Positions 35,274 through 45,855 of a DNA stretch of 64,000 bases are shown here, in pieces. The position numbers were made by a program, and so were the translations under genes. Positions within the stretch are counted from its first letter, which is position 1. The number at the start of each line of letters is the position of its first letter. This stretch comes from Chitinophagaceae bacterium (GTDB taxonomy: Bacteria; Bacteroidota; Bacteroidia; Chitinophagales; Chitinophagaceae). The stretch lies in NCBI GenBank assembly GCA_016721725.1, contig JADKHN010000001.1:1984001-2048000 (forward strand), written 5' to 3'. The notes beneath the pieces were generated by a model that made no database searches, had not been told where the DNA came from, and worked only from the letters and a program-made list of their open reading frames with translations.

Positions 35274-35963
35274 ATGATTACGAAAAAAAGAAAAGTAGCA
35301 AATGCTAAGGTTGATATGAACAAGGCCTATTCCTTAAAAGAGGCTTCAACCCTGGTAAAAGAAGTAAACACCACCAAATTCGATAGTTCTGTAGACCTGC
35401 ACATCAAACTGGGAGTGGATCCCAAGAAGGCAGACCAGGCCATTCGCGGAACCGTATCCTTGCCTCACGGCACAGGAAAGACCAAGCGTGTACTGGTATT
35501 ATGTACGCCGGAGAAAGAAGCGGAAGCCAGATCGGCCGGCGCTGATTTCGTGGGCCTGGATGAGTTCATCACCAAGATCGAAGGCGGATGGACAGATGTG
35601 GACGTTATCGTGGCAACACCTTCCGTGATGCCGAAGATCGGTAAACTGGGTAAAGTACTCGGTCCCCGTAACCTGATGCCGAACCCCAAGACCGGTACCG
35701 TAACCAACGATGTGGCCGGTGCGATCAACGACCTGAAAGGCGGTAAGATCGCCTTTAAAGTGGATAAAGTGGGCATCATCCATGCCTCTATCGGAAGGGT
35801 CAGCTTCGCTCCTGAGAAGATCGCTGAAAACAGCCAGGAACTGATCAATGCCATCATCAAGCTGAAACCATCCTCTTCCAAGGGTACCTACCTGAGGGGA
35901 GTGAGCATGGCCAGCACCATGAGCCCGGGCATTGCGATTGACACCAAATCTGTTCAAAACTAA
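35274..35963 (+). CDS. rplA: Ribosomal protein uL1
   Basis: 229 residues, with the signature LGKVLGPRNLMPNPKTGTVT. L1-stalk protein and, in many bacteria, translational repressor of its own operon. 24 bases after rplK. Confidence 0.97.
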   Translation: MITKKRKVANAKVDMNKAYSLKEASTLVKEVNTTKFDSSVDLHIKLGVDPKKADQAIRGTVSLPHGTGKTKRVLVLCTPEKEAEARSAGADFVGLDEFITKIEGGWTDVDVIVATPSVMPKIGKLGKVLGPRNLMPNPKTGTVTNDVAGAINDLKGGKIAFKVDKVGIIHASIGRVSFAPEKIAENSQELINAIIKLKPSSSKGTYLRGVSMASTMSPGIAIDTKSVQN

Positions 35964-35986
35964 CCCTTCGATAAACTCAGGGGGAC
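35964..35986. repeat. CCCTTCGATAAACTCAGGGGG element in the rplA-rplJ spacer
   Basis: A short inverted repeat CCCT...AGGG around TCGATAAACTC, starting right at the end of rplA. From general experience, near-identical sequences occur between genes in many Bacteroidota; that needs a search. It lies inside a highly expressed operon. Confidence 0.5.
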
Positions 35987-36000
35987 AAAAAATATTTGTT

Positions 36001-36648
36001 ATGACAAAACAGGAAAAAAACGAAGTGATCGAGTTGCTGAAAGGCAAATTCTCACAGTATAATAACTTCTACATCACGGATACGGAAAGTCTGACCGTTG
36101 CCCAGGTAAGTAAGTTGCGCCGCCATTGCTTCAACAAGCAAGTTGAAATGAAAGTGGCCAAGAACACCCTGATCAAGAAAGCGCTGGAAAGTCTGGATGC
36201 GGAGAAATATGCAGGTGTCTATGATTCCCTGCATAAAGTGACCGCCCTGCTGTTCAGTGAGAATCCGAAAGAGCCGGCCATGATCATCAGTAGTTTCCGT
36301 AAGGAGAACAACAATGACAAACCCTTGCTGAAAGCCGCGTTCATCAATGGCGATGTATTTGTAGGCAATGACCAGCTGAAGGCCCTTACCCAGATCAAGA
36401 CGAAGAACGAACTCATCGGAGAGGTCATCGGCTTGCTGCAATCCCCGATCCAGCGTGTATTGGGAGCCTTGCAGAACAAGGATGCCGCAAAGGCGGAAGT
36501 GGCTGAACCCGTTGTGGCAGAAGCACCGGTTGCTGAAGCTGCTCCGGCCGTGGAAGCCGCACCAGCCGCTGAGAACACTCCGGCCGCTGACGCTGCTCCA
36601 ACTGTAGATGATGCAGCTGCGGATGTAACACCGCCGGTTGAAGGATAA
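36001..36648 (+). CDS. rplJ: Ribosomal protein uL10 with Ala/Pro-rich tail
   Basis: 215 residues from the ATG at 36,001 (MTKQEKNEVIELLKGKF); an upstream ATG in frame overlaps rplA and is rejected. The core of ~170 residues is normal and ends with the L12-binding helix (SPIQRVLGALQNKD). After it comes an extra tail of about 45 residues made mostly of Ala, Pro, Glu and Val (AEAAPAVEAAPAAENTPAA). The tail is of low complexity and probably flexible. Confidence 0.93.
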   Translation: MTKQEKNEVIELLKGKFSQYNNFYITDTESLTVAQVSKLRRHCFNKQVEMKVAKNTLIKKALESLDAEKYAGVYDSLHKVTALLFSENPKEPAMIISSFRKENNNDKPLLKAAFINGDVFVGNDQLKALTQIKTKNELIGEVIGLLQSPIQRVLGALQNKDAAKAEVAEPVVAEAPVAEAAPAVEAAPAAENTPAADAAPTVDDAAADVTPPVEG

Positions 36649-36795
36649 TGAGATTTATTGGTCCGTCGGTTACCTTCCGGTTCCGTCAGGGCAAATGATA
36701 CACCTGTCCCGGGTATTTGGGAATAAACAATTTTTTTAAACCTCCGCCGGAGGTCCTCAAGAAGGAACTATGAAGGCGGAAAAAATGTAAACATT

Positions 36796-37167
36796 ATGGC
36801 AGACGTAAAAGCATTAGCTGAATCATTAGTAGGCTTGACTGTAAAAGAAGTACAGGAACTGGCTGAAGTTTTAAAGGCCGATTACGGTATCGAACCCGCT
36901 GCTGCTGCAGTTGTAGTAAGCGCAGGTGGTGGCGAAGCCGCTGCGGTTGAAGAGAAAACTTCCTTCAATGTGATCCTGAAGGGCGGCGGCGCCAATAAGC
37001 TGGCCGTTGTGAAGATCGTTAAGGAAATGACCGGATTGGGACTGAAAGAAGCCAAAGACCTGGTTGATGGCGCTCCAAAACCTGTAAAAGAAGGTGTGGA
37101 CAAAGCCACAGCCGAAGAACTGAAAACTAAATTGACAGAAGCCGGTGCTGATGTTGAAATAGCTTAA
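36796..37167 (+). CDS. rplL: Ribosomal protein bL12 (L7/L12)
   Basis: 123 residues: N-terminal dimerisation part MADVKALAESLVGLTVKEVQ, Ala-rich hinge, C-terminal domain with GLGLKEAKDLVDGAPKPVK. Stalk protein that recruits translation factors. The 147-base gap after rplJ contains a CCTCC-GCC-GGAGG hairpin at 36,741-36,753. Confidence 0.97.
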   Translation: MADVKALAESLVGLTVKEVQELAEVLKADYGIEPAAAAVVVSAGGGEAAAVEEKTSFNVILKGGGANKLAVVKIVKEMTGLGLKEAKDLVDGAPKPVKEGVDKATAEELKTKLTEAGADVEIA

Positions 37168-37187
37168 TTTTTCAAAGAATTGACCTG

Positions 37188-37217
37188 GCCGTCCCGTTCT
37201 CCGGGACGGCTTTTTTT
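37188..37217 (+). terminator. Terminator/attenuator between rplL and rpoB
   Basis: 9-bp stem GCCGTCCCG/CGGGACGGC with a 5-base loop, then seven T's. In many bacteria such a site lowers rpoBC expression relative to the L10-L12 part. Confidence 0.88.
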
Positions 37218-37496
37218 ATGGGTTTCCGGCTTCATTTCCGGAGTAGATGTTCTTAAAGGTGAAAAACCCATTCCGGTAGAATCTGTGGTTCAATTTGGGG
37301 ATCGACCCGCAGACCCAATACGGGGTAGGACCAGGGGGTGATTCCGACCAGTAAAATTCATTCTAAATAATTGGTTATCAATTAGTAATATGAAATTTAA
37401 AAAAAAGACCGTGCTGCCGGCATTTTTTTTCCACAAAAACCTTTCCAAATTGGCAAAAAATCGTATATCGTAATTAAAAAATCGGATTCTTTTCAC

Positions 37497-37504
37497 TACC
37501 TTTG
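37497..37504 (+). promoter_or_regulatory. -7 box (TACCTTTG) for rpoBC
   Basis: TACCTTTG followed by CCGTCC, 92 bases before the rpoB start. It gives rpoBC its own promoter after the rplL terminator. No clear -33 partner. Confidence 0.6.
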
Positions 37505-37595
37505 CCGTCCTTTAATTTGGGGTTAGTGGCATCAATTGCTTCCTTACCTTCAGGTTAGCGGGTCTTCTGCACATTCAAAACGTTTTAATTACAAT

Positions 37596-40500
37596 ATGTC
37601 TGCAACAAAAACTACCGCTGCCAAGCGTATCAATTTCGGTAAAGTTGAACTCCTGGCGGAGACTCCCGATTTGCTCGGAATCCAGATCCAATCTTTCAAA
37701 GACTTCTTCCAGTTAGAGACCACACCTGATAAAAGGAATGTGGAAGGACTGTTCCGCGTATTCAAGGAAAATTTCCCCATCACGGACACCCGTAACATTT
37801 TCGTGCTGGAGTTCCTTGACTATTTTGTTGACCCGCCCCGTTACACCATCGAAGAATGTATCGAGCGCGGACTGACCTATGCCGTTCCCCTGAAAGCCAA
37901 ATTGCGCCTCAGTTGTAATGACGAGGAACACGTTGACTTCCAGACCATCGTTCAGGATGTGTTCCTGGGTAATATCCCCTACATGACCCCCCGCGGAACC
38001 TTTGTGATCAACGGTGCCGAAAGGGTGGTGGTCAGCCAGCTGCACCGCTCCCCGGGTGTATTCTTCGGACAATCGATCCATCCCAACGGAACCAAGATCT
38101 ATTCCGCCCGCGTCATTCCTTTCAAAGGAGCCTGGATGGAATTCGCGACAGACATCAACAATGTCATGTTCGCCTATATCGACCGCAAAAAGAAATTCCC
38201 GGTCACCACATTGCTTCGTTCTATCGGCTTTGAAACGGATAAGGACATCCTCGAATTGTTCGGCATGGCCAATGAAGTAAAGGCGGATAAAAAGACCCTG
38301 GCCGGTTGCATCGGAAAGAGACTCGCCGCACGCGTTCTGCGTACCTGGGTAGAGGATTTTGTGGATGAGGATACCGGTGAAGTGGTTTCCATCGAAAGGA
38401 ACGAGATCGTCCTGGAAAGGGACAGCGTTCTGGATGAGACCAATATCGCCATGATCCTCGAAATGGATGTCAAGAGCATCTTCATCCAGAAAGAAGAAGT
38501 CAGCGGCGATTACGCCATCATTTATAATACCCTGAACAAGGATACTTCAAACAGCGAACTGGAAGCCGTTCAGCACATCTACAAACAATTACGCGGTGCG
38601 GACGCACCCGATGACGAGACCGCCCGTGGTATCATCGATAAATTATTCTTCAGCGACAAACGCTATGACCTCGGTGAGGTGGGCCGTTACAAGATCAACC
38701 GCCGCCTGGGATTAAACTTCCCGATCGAGAAGAAAGTACTGACCAAGGACGATATCATCGCCATCATCAAGACACTCGTGTTGCTGACCAACGGCAAGAG
38801 TGAAGTGGATGATATCGATCACCTGAGCAACCGCCGCGTACGTACCGTAGGCGAGCAGTTATACGCCCAGTTCGGCGTGGGACTGGCCCGTATGGCCCGT
38901 ACCATCCGCGAAAGAATGAACGTTCGCGACAACGAGGTCTTCACACCGGTTGACCTGATCAATGCACGTACCCTGTCTTCTGTGATCAATTCCTTCTTCG
39001 GTACATCCCAGTTGTCACAGTTCCTGGATCAGACCAACCCGTTGAGTGAGATCACCCACAAACGTCGTATCTCCGCACTCGGACCCGGTGGTCTGAGTCG
39101 TGAAAGGGCGGGTTTCGAGGTTCGTGACGTACACTACTCCCACTACGGCCGTCTTTGTACCATTGAAACACCGGAAGGGCCGAACATCGGTCTGATCTCC
39201 ACCCTGTGCGTTCACGCCAAGATCAACGAGATGGGCTTTATCGAAACGCCTTACCGTAAGGTGGACAACGGTAAAGTGGACATGAAAAAGATCACTTTCC
39301 TGAGCGCGGAAGAAGAAGATACCGCCAAGATCGCCCAGGCGAACATCGATATTGACGGAAAAGGAAACTTCGTGGAGGACAAGATCAAAAGTCGCCAGAC
39401 CGGTGACTTCCCGATCCTGGACAAGAACGAAGTGGAATATATGGACGTGGCCCCGAACCAGATCGTAGGTCTGAGCGCCTCCCTGATCCCCTTCCTCGAG
39501 CATGATGATGCCAACCGTGCCCTGATGGGATCGAACATGCAACGTCAGGCCGTTCCGCTGATCAAACCCGAAGTGCCCATCGTGGGAACCGGTTTGGAAG
39601 CCAAGGCCGCACGTGACGCCCGGATCCAAATCCATGCCGACGGAGATGGCGTGGTTGAATTCGTGGATGCCAACGAGATCCATGTCCGTTACAAAAGAAA
39701 TGAAATCCAGCAACTGGTCAGTTTCGACGAGGACCTGGTTGTTTATAAACTCACCAAGTTCGTCCGCACTAACCAAGAGACCTGTATCAACCTGCGCCCT
39801 GCCGTGGTGAAAGGACAAAAAGTGAATGAAGGCGATTTCCTGACCGAAGGCTATGCCACCAAGGGTGGTGAACTGGCCCTGGGAAGGAATATGAAAGTGG
39901 CCTTCATGCCCTGGAAAGGTTACAACTTCGAGGATGCCATCGTGATCAGCGAGAAAGTGGTGAAGGAAGACTTGTTTACGTCTATCCACATCAGTGAGTT
40001 CGAGATCGAGGTCCGCGACACCAAACTGGGTGAAGAGGAACTCACGCCGGATATCCCCAACGTCAGTGAAGAAGCCACCAAGGACCTGGATGCCAACGGT
40101 ATCATCCGTATCGGCGCCCACATCAAGGAAGGCGATATCATCATCGGCAAGATCACTCCGAAAGGGGAAAGCGATCCCACGCCGGAAGAGAAACTGCTCC
40201 GCGCCATCTTCGGCGACAAGGCCGGTGATGCAAAAGACGCTTCACTGAAGGCGCCAAGCGGAACGGAAGGAGTGATCATCGACAAGAAATTATTCCAGCG
40301 CGCCAAAAAGGACAAGAATGCCAAGGTTCGTGAAAAAGCGCAACTGGACAAGATAGAAAAGACGCACGAGAAGAACGAGGCCGACCTGCTTGAACTGCTC
40401 ATCAGTAAGCTACAGACCTTGTTGAAGGACAAGACCAGCGCAGGCGTAAGCAACAACTTCGGTGAAGTGCTGATCGGCAAGGGGGCCAAGTTCAACGCCA

Positions 40501-41405
40501 AGAATCTCGCCAATATCGATTACCAGAACGTGAACCCGTTGGGTTGGAGCGGTGATGCCAAGACCGATGACCTCATCAACATCCTGCTGCACAATTACAA
40601 CATCAAGTTCAATGAAGAACTGGGTCGTTATAAGCGGGAGAAATTCAATATCTCCATCGGGGATGAATTGCCCGCAGGCGTATTGAAACTGGCCAAAGTG
40701 TACATGGCCGTTAAGCGTAAACTGAAAGTGGGAGACAAGATGGCCGGTCGTCACGGTAACAAAGGAATCGTGGCCAAGATCGTTCGCCAGGAAGATATGC
40801 CGTTCCTCGAGGACGGAACCCCGGTCGACATCGTTCTGAATCCATTGGGTGTACCAAGTCGTATGAACCTCGGACAGATCTATGAGACCGTACTCGGATG
40901 GGCCGGAGAGAAACTGGGTGTGCGTTTTGCCACACCGATCTTCGACGGAGCCAGTGTGGCCGAGATCGATGAGAATATCACCAACGCGGGCTTGCCCAAA
41001 TTCGGTCATACTTATTTGTATGATGGTGAGACCGGCGACCGTTTCGATCAGAAAGCCACGGTCGGTATCATCTATATCATCAAACTGCACCACATGGTGG
41101 ATGATAAGATGCACGCCTGTTCCATCGGACCCTACAGTCTCATTACCCAGCAACCGTTGGGTGGTAAGGCCCAGTTCGGTGGTCAGCGTTTTGGTGAGAT
41201 GGAGGTTTGGGCCCTTGAAGCCTATGGCGCTTCCAACATCCTGCAGGAACTGTTGACCCTGAAGTCGGATGATATCATCGGCAGGGCGAAAACCTACGAA
41301 GCGATCGTGAAGGGTGATAATATTCCAAGAGCCGGTATCCCTGAGTCGTTCAATGTATTGGTACATGAACTGCGTGGATTGGGACTGGACCTGAAGTTTG
41401 ATTAA
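37596..41405 (+). CDS. rpoB: RNA polymerase beta subunit
   Basis: 1269 residues from the ATG at 37,596 (MSATKTTAAKRINFGKVELL); a start 20 codons upstream is open but unlike the family. Rifampicin region intact: FFGTSQLSQFLDQTNPLSEI and HKRRISALGPGGLSRERAGF. Later signatures GDKMAGRHGNKGI and AQFGGQRFGEMEVWALEAYG are present. No inserts or breaks. Confidence 0.98.
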   Translation: MSATKTTAAKRINFGKVELLAETPDLLGIQIQSFKDFFQLETTPDKRNVEGLFRVFKENFPITDTRNIFVLEFLDYFVDPPRYTIEECIERGLTYAVPLKAKLRLSCNDEEHVDFQTIVQDVFLGNIPYMTPRGTFVINGAERVVVSQLHRSPGVFFGQSIHPNGTKIYSARVIPFKGAWMEFATDINNVMFAYIDRKKKFPVTTLLRSIGFETDKDILELFGMANEVKADKKTLAGCIGKRLAARVLRTWVEDFVDEDTGEVVSIERNEIVLERDSVLDETNIAMILEMDVKSIFIQKEEVSGDYAIIYNTLNKDTSNSELEAVQHIYKQLRGADAPDDETARGIIDKLFFSDKRYDLGEVGRYKINRRLGLNFPIEKKVLTKDDIIAIIKTLVLLTNGKSEVDDIDHLSNRRVRTVGEQLYAQFGVGLARMARTIRERMNVRDNEVFTPVDLINARTLSSVINSFFGTSQLSQFLDQTNPLSEITHKRRISALGPGGLSRERAGFEVRDVHYSHYGRLCTIETPEGPNIGLISTLCVHAKINEMGFIETPYRKVDNGKVDMKKITFLSAEEEDTAKIAQANIDIDGKGNFVEDKIKSRQTGDFPILDKNEVEYMDVAPNQIVGLSASLIPFLEHDDANRALMGSNMQRQAVPLIKPEVPIVGTGLEAKAARDARIQIHADGDGVVEFVDANEIHVRYKRNEIQQLVSFDEDLVVYKLTKFVRTNQETCINLRPAVVKGQKVNEGDFLTEGYATKGGELALGRNMKVAFMPWKGYNFEDAIVISEKVVKEDLFTSIHISEFEIEVRDTKLGEEELTPDIPNVSEEATKDLDANGIIRIGAHIKEGDIIIGKITPKGESDPTPEEKLLRAIFGDKAGDAKDASLKAPSGTEGVIIDKKLFQRAKKDKNAKVREKAQLDKIEKTHEKNEADLLELLISKLQTLLKDKTSAGVSNNFGEVLIGKGAKFNAKNLANIDYQNVNPLGWSGDAKTDDLINILLHNYNIKFNEELGRYKREKFNISIGDELPAGVLKLAKVYMAVKRKLKVGDKMAGRHGNKGIVAKIVRQEDMPFLEDGTPVDIVLNPLGVPSRMNLGQIYETVLGWAGEKLGVRFATPIFDGASVAEIDENITNAGLPKFGHTYLYDGETGDRFDQKATVGIIYIIKLHHMVDDKMHACSIGPYSLITQQPLGGKAQFGGQRFGEMEVWALEAYGASNILQELLTLKSDDIIGRAKTYEAIVKGDNIPRAGIPESFNVLVHELRGLGLDLKFD

Positions 41406-41515
41406 ACTTTGAATTTGAATGTTGAATTTTAAATGATTCTTTCAACATTCAATAAGATCAGGTAGTAAGGGTTGAATCATTTAACATTTAAAATTTATAA
41501 TTCAACATTTCTTAA
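41406..41515. repeat. AT-rich 'TTGAAT' word tract between rpoB and rpoC
   Basis: The left arm has TTGAATTTGAATGTTGAAT and TTTCAACATTC; the right arm has GGTTGAATCATTTAACATTT and ATAATTCAACATTTC. Imperfect inverted repeat of short words inside the rpoBC operon. Confidence 0.5.
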
Positions 41516-41517
41516 AT

Positions 41518-44500
41518 ATGGCATTCAAAAAAGAAAACCGTCCAAGACCAACCTTTTCGCAGATCACGATCGGCCTGGCCTCCCCGGACAGTATTTTAGA
41601 AAAAAGCTATGGTGAAGTTTTAAAGCCCGAGACCATCAACTACCGCACTTACAAGCCCGAACGCGACGGCTTGTTCTGCGAAAGGATCTTTGGACCGGTG
41701 AAGGATTATGAGTGCGCCTGCGGAAAGTACAAGCGTATCCGTTATAAGGGTATCGTGTGCGACCGTTGCGGTGTTGAAGTGACCGAAAAGAAAGTTCGCC
41801 GTGAGCGGATGGGCCATATCAAACTGGTCGTGCCGGTTGTTCATATCTGGTATTTCAAATCATTACCCAATAAGATCGGTTACCTGCTCGGCATGAGCTC
41901 TAAGAAACTGGAGAGCATCGTATATTATGAGCGTTTCGTGGTGATCCAGTCCGGCATCCGTGCCGATAAGGGCCAGAACTACGGCGACCTGCTCACCGAA
42001 GAAGAATACCTGGACATCCTGGATACATTGCCCAAAGATAACCAGCACCTGCCCGACGAGGATCCGAATAAGTTCATCGCCAAAATGGGTGCGGAAGCCG
42101 TTCACGAACTGCTGAAACGCATCGACCTGGATCAGCTGAGCTTCGATCTTCGCAATGCCGCCGCCAATGAAACCTCACAACAACGTAAAGCGGATGCTTT
42201 GAAACGTTTGAGTGTGGTGGAGAGTTTCCGTGACGCCAATACCCGGATCAATAACCGTCCCGAGTGGATGGTCATGCAATATATTCCCGTCATCCCTCCG
42301 GAATTGCGTCCGTTGGTTCCATTGGATGGTGGCCGTTTCGCCTCATCTGACCTGAACGATCTTTATCGCCGGGTGATCATCCGCAATAACCGTTTGAAAA
42401 GGTTGCTGGAGATCAAGGCTCCTGAAGTGATCCTGCGTAATGAAAAGAGGATGCTGCAGGAAGCCATCGATTCCTTATTTGACAACAGCCGTAAATCCAA
42501 CGCCGTTAAAGCCGAGGGCGGACGTGCGCTGAAATCGTTGAGCGATGTACTGAAAGGAAAACAGGGCCGTTTCCGCCAGAACCTGCTGGGTAAGCGTGTT
42601 GATTATTCCGGTCGTTCCGTAATCGTAGTAGGACCAGAACTGAAGATGCATGAGTGCGGATTGCCAAAAGATATGGCGGCAGAACTGTTCAAGCCGTTCA
42701 TCATCCGTAAGCTCATTGAAAGAGGTATCGTTAAGACCGTGAAGAGCGCCCGTAAACTGGTGGATAAGAAAGAAGCCATTATCTGGGATATCCTCGAGAA
42801 TATTCTGAAAGGACACCCGGTCATGCTGAACCGTGCCCCGACACTGCACCGGTTATCCATACAGGCCTTCCAGCCAAAACTGATCGAAGGAAAGGCCATC
42901 CAGCTTCACCCGCTCGTTACTACGGCCTTCAACGCCGACTTTGACGGTGACCAGATGGCGGTTCACGTACCCCTCAGCAACGCGGCCATCCTGGAAGCGC
43001 AATTGCTGATGCTGTCATCGCACAATATCCTCAACCCGCAGAACGGTACGCCCATCACCCTGCCTTCACAGGACATGGTACTGGGATTATATTATATCAC
43101 TAAGGGAAAGAGATCGACCGAGACTGAAAAAGTAAAAGGAGAGGGCAAGGCTTTCTATTCCGCGGAAGAAGTGATCATCGCTTACAATGAGAAGATGATC
43201 GACCTGCACGCGAATATCAAAGTAAAGGCCAATATGCGAAAGCCTGATGGCAGTCTTGAGAATAAGCTGATCGAAACCACCGTGGGCCGCGTGATCTTTA
43301 ACCAGCACGTGCCAAAGGAAGTGGGTTTCATCAATGCCCTGCTCACGAAAAAATCATTGCGTGAGATCATCGGCGACATCATCAAATGGACCAGTGTTCC
43401 TGTTACCGCGAAATTCCTGGATGATATCAAGACCCTCGGATACCGTATGGCATTCCGTGGCGGATTGTCGTTCAACATCAACGACCTGATCATCCCGGAT
43501 GTGAAGCAGGAACTGATCGCCAATGCACAGACCGAAGTGGATGAAGTGTGGGACAACTATAACATGGGTCTGATCACCAATAACGAACGCTATAACCAGA
43601 TCATTGATATCTGGAGCCGTGTGGATACCAAGGTTACCGAAACCCTGATCCGTGAACTGGCAGCCGATAAGCAGGGATTCAATTCCGTTTATATGATGCT
43701 GGATAGCGGGGCCCGGGGTAGCAAGCAGCAGATCAAACAGCTGGCCGGTTTAAGGGGCCTGATGGCCAAACCGCGTAAATCCGGCTCTTCGGGAAGTGAG
43801 ATCATTGAGAACCCGATCCTCGCGAATTTCAAGGACGGATTGAGCGTATTGGAATACTTCATCTCTACCCACGGTGCCCGTAAGGGTCTGGCCGATACCG
43901 CCCTTAAGACGGCGGATGCCGGTTACCTGACACGCCGTTTGGTGGATGTCAGCCAGGATGTGGTGATCAATGAAGAGGATTGCGGAACCCTTCGCGGTAT
44001 CGCTACTTCGGCATTGAAAGATAACGAGGACATCATTGAACCGTTGAGCGACAGGATCGAAGGACGTACCTCATTGCACGATATTTTCCACCCGGTCTCC
44101 GATGAATTGCTCATTCATGCCGGTGAAGAGATCAGCGCTGAAATGTCGCGCCTCATCGAGGACAGTGGTATCGAAGCCGTTGAGATCCGCTCGGTGCTCA
44201 CCTGCGAAAGCAAGCGTGGCGTATGTGTGAAATGCTATGGTAAGAACCTGGCTTCCGGTATGCTGGCCCAGCGCGGAGACGCCGTGGGTATCATCGCCGC
44301 ACAAAGTATCGGTGAACCGGGTACACAGCTTACCCTGAGGACCTTCCACGTGGGTGGTGTGGCCGGATCAGCTTCGGTTGAATCCTCCCTGCCCGCCAAA
44401 TTCGACGGAACGCTTCAGTTCGACGGACTGCGTACCGTATCTACAGAGAATAATGAAGGCAAGAAAGTACATGTGGTCATCGGTCGTACCGGTGAGATCA

Positions 44501-45810
44501 GGAATATCGATGTCAAATCTGACCGACTGCTCAACAGCATGCACATCCCTTACGGCGCTGTGCTGAATGTCAAGGATGGTCAGAAAGTGACCAAAGGAGA
44601 TATCATCTGTACCTGGGATCCCTTCAATAACGTCATCGTTGCTGAAGTGAACGGTACCATTAAATTTGAAAGTCTGATCGAAGGGGTAACCTACCGCGAT
44701 GAGGCCGATGAGCAAACGGGTCACCGTGAAAAAGTGGTCATTGAGACAAAAGATAAGACCAAGCTGCCGGTGATCATTGTGGAAGGAAAAGAAAAGAAAG
44801 CCTACAACTTACCGGTTGGATCGCATATCGTGGTGGAAGAAGGAGATGATGTCAGAAGCGGTGAAGTACTGGTGAAGATACCCCGTGTATTGAGCAAGCT
44901 GAAGGATATCACCGGAGGTCTGCCCCGTGTCACGGAACTGTTTGAAGCCCGTAACCCGAGCAATCCTGCCGTGGTTTGCGAGATCGACGGCGTTGTTGCC
45001 TTTGGCGCCATCAAGCGGGGTAACCGCGAGATCATTGTGGAGGCGAAGGATAATGTGGTGAAGAAATACCTGGTTCCGCTGAGCCGCCAGATCCTGGTGC
45101 AGGACGGCGACTTTGTAAAAGCCGGAGCCGCGTTGAGCGACGGACAGATCGCTCCTGCCGACATCCTGTCCATCAAAGGACCCTTTGCCGTTCAGGAATA
45201 CGTGGTGAATGAGATCCAGGAAGTATACCGTTTACAGGGTGTTAAGATCAACGATAAGCATATCGAGGTCATCGTAAGGCAGATGATGCGTAAAGTGACC
45301 ATTGAAGATGCCGGAGATACCAAATTCCTGGAAGGGGATACGGAAGACCGCTTCGACTTCAATGTGGAGAACGACTACATCTATGATAAGAAAGTGGTTA
45401 CCGATGCAGGCGACAGCACGAAGCTGAAAGCCGGTCAGATCGTAACGCTGCGCGATGTCCGTGAAGAGAATTCCGTGCTGCGCAGGGCCGATAAGAAACT
45501 GGCCGAATTCCGCGATGCCCATCCCGCAACCTCTTCTCCTTTGCTGTTGGGTATCACCAAGGCATCATTGGGTACGCACAGCTGGATCAGCGCCGCGTCA
45601 TTCCAGGAAACGACCAAGGTGTTGTCATCCGCAGCCATACAGGGCAAGACGGACGAAATGCTGGGTCTGAAGGAGAATGTGATCACCGGTCACCATATTC
45701 CGGCCGGAACCGGTTTGCGTGAATTCGAGAACATGATCGTGGGCAGCAAGGAGGAATACGAATTGCTGATGACCACAAAAGAAGCGATGAGCTTTGACGA
45801 AGAAGAGTGA
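41518..45810 (+). CDS. rpoC: RNA polymerase beta' subunit
   Basis: 1430 residues. N-terminal zinc site CACGKYKR...CDRCG, active-site motif NADFDGDQMAVH, second zinc-binding part with CESKRGVCVKCYG, and the C-terminal clamp region complete. The trigger-loop region includes GEPGTQLTLRTFHVGG. Normal for the phylum. Confidence 0.98.
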   Translation: MAFKKENRPRPTFSQITIGLASPDSILEKSYGEVLKPETINYRTYKPERDGLFCERIFGPVKDYECACGKYKRIRYKGIVCDRCGVEVTEKKVRRERMGHIKLVVPVVHIWYFKSLPNKIGYLLGMSSKKLESIVYYERFVVIQSGIRADKGQNYGDLLTEEEYLDILDTLPKDNQHLPDEDPNKFIAKMGAEAVHELLKRIDLDQLSFDLRNAAANETSQQRKADALKRLSVVESFRDANTRINNRPEWMVMQYIPVIPPELRPLVPLDGGRFASSDLNDLYRRVIIRNNRLKRLLEIKAPEVILRNEKRMLQEAIDSLFDNSRKSNAVKAEGGRALKSLSDVLKGKQGRFRQNLLGKRVDYSGRSVIVVGPELKMHECGLPKDMAAELFKPFIIRKLIERGIVKTVKSARKLVDKKEAIIWDILENILKGHPVMLNRAPTLHRLSIQAFQPKLIEGKAIQLHPLVTTAFNADFDGDQMAVHVPLSNAAILEAQLLMLSSHNILNPQNGTPITLPSQDMVLGLYYITKGKRSTETEKVKGEGKAFYSAEEVIIAYNEKMIDLHANIKVKANMRKPDGSLENKLIETTVGRVIFNQHVPKEVGFINALLTKKSLREIIGDIIKWTSVPVTAKFLDDIKTLGYRMAFRGGLSFNINDLIIPDVKQELIANAQTEVDEVWDNYNMGLITNNERYNQIIDIWSRVDTKVTETLIRELAADKQGFNSVYMMLDSGARGSKQQIKQLAGLRGLMAKPRKSGSSGSEIIENPILANFKDGLSVLEYFISTHGARKGLADTALKTADAGYLTRRLVDVSQDVVINEEDCGTLRGIATSALKDNEDIIEPLSDRIEGRTSLHDIFHPVSDELLIHAGEEISAEMSRLIEDSGIEAVEIRSVLTCESKRGVCVKCYGKNLASGMLAQRGDAVGIIAAQSIGEPGTQLTLRTFHVGGVAGSASVESSLPAKFDGTLQFDGLRTVSTENNEGKKVHVVIGRTGEIRNIDVKSDRLLNSMHIPYGAVLNVKDGQKVTKGDIICTWDPFNNVIVAEVNGTIKFESLIEGVTYRDEADEQTGHREKVVIETKDKTKLPVIIVEGKEKKAYNLPVGSHIVVEEGDDVRSGEVLVKIPRVLSKLKDITGGLPRVTELFEARNPSNPAVVCEIDGVVAFGAIKRGNREIIVEAKDNVVKKYLVPLSRQILVQDGDFVKAGAALSDGQIAPADILSIKGPFAVQEYVVNEIQEVYRLQGVKINDKHIEVIVRQMMRKVTIEDAGDTKFLEGDTEDRFDFNVENDYIYDKKVVTDAGDSTKLKAGQIVTLRDVREENSVLRRADKKLAEFRDAHPATSSPLLLGITKASLGTHSWISAASFQETTKVLSSAAIQGKTDEMLGLKENVITGHHIPAGTGLREFENMIVGSKEEYELLMTTKEAMSFDEEE

Positions 45811-45855
45811 TCCTACGCATTCATTGATCCGAAATATTCAGGATAAAACAGTATT

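Noticed and set aside
39015..40121. 368-codon open frame on the minus strand
   Set aside because: Antisense to rpoB; same reason.
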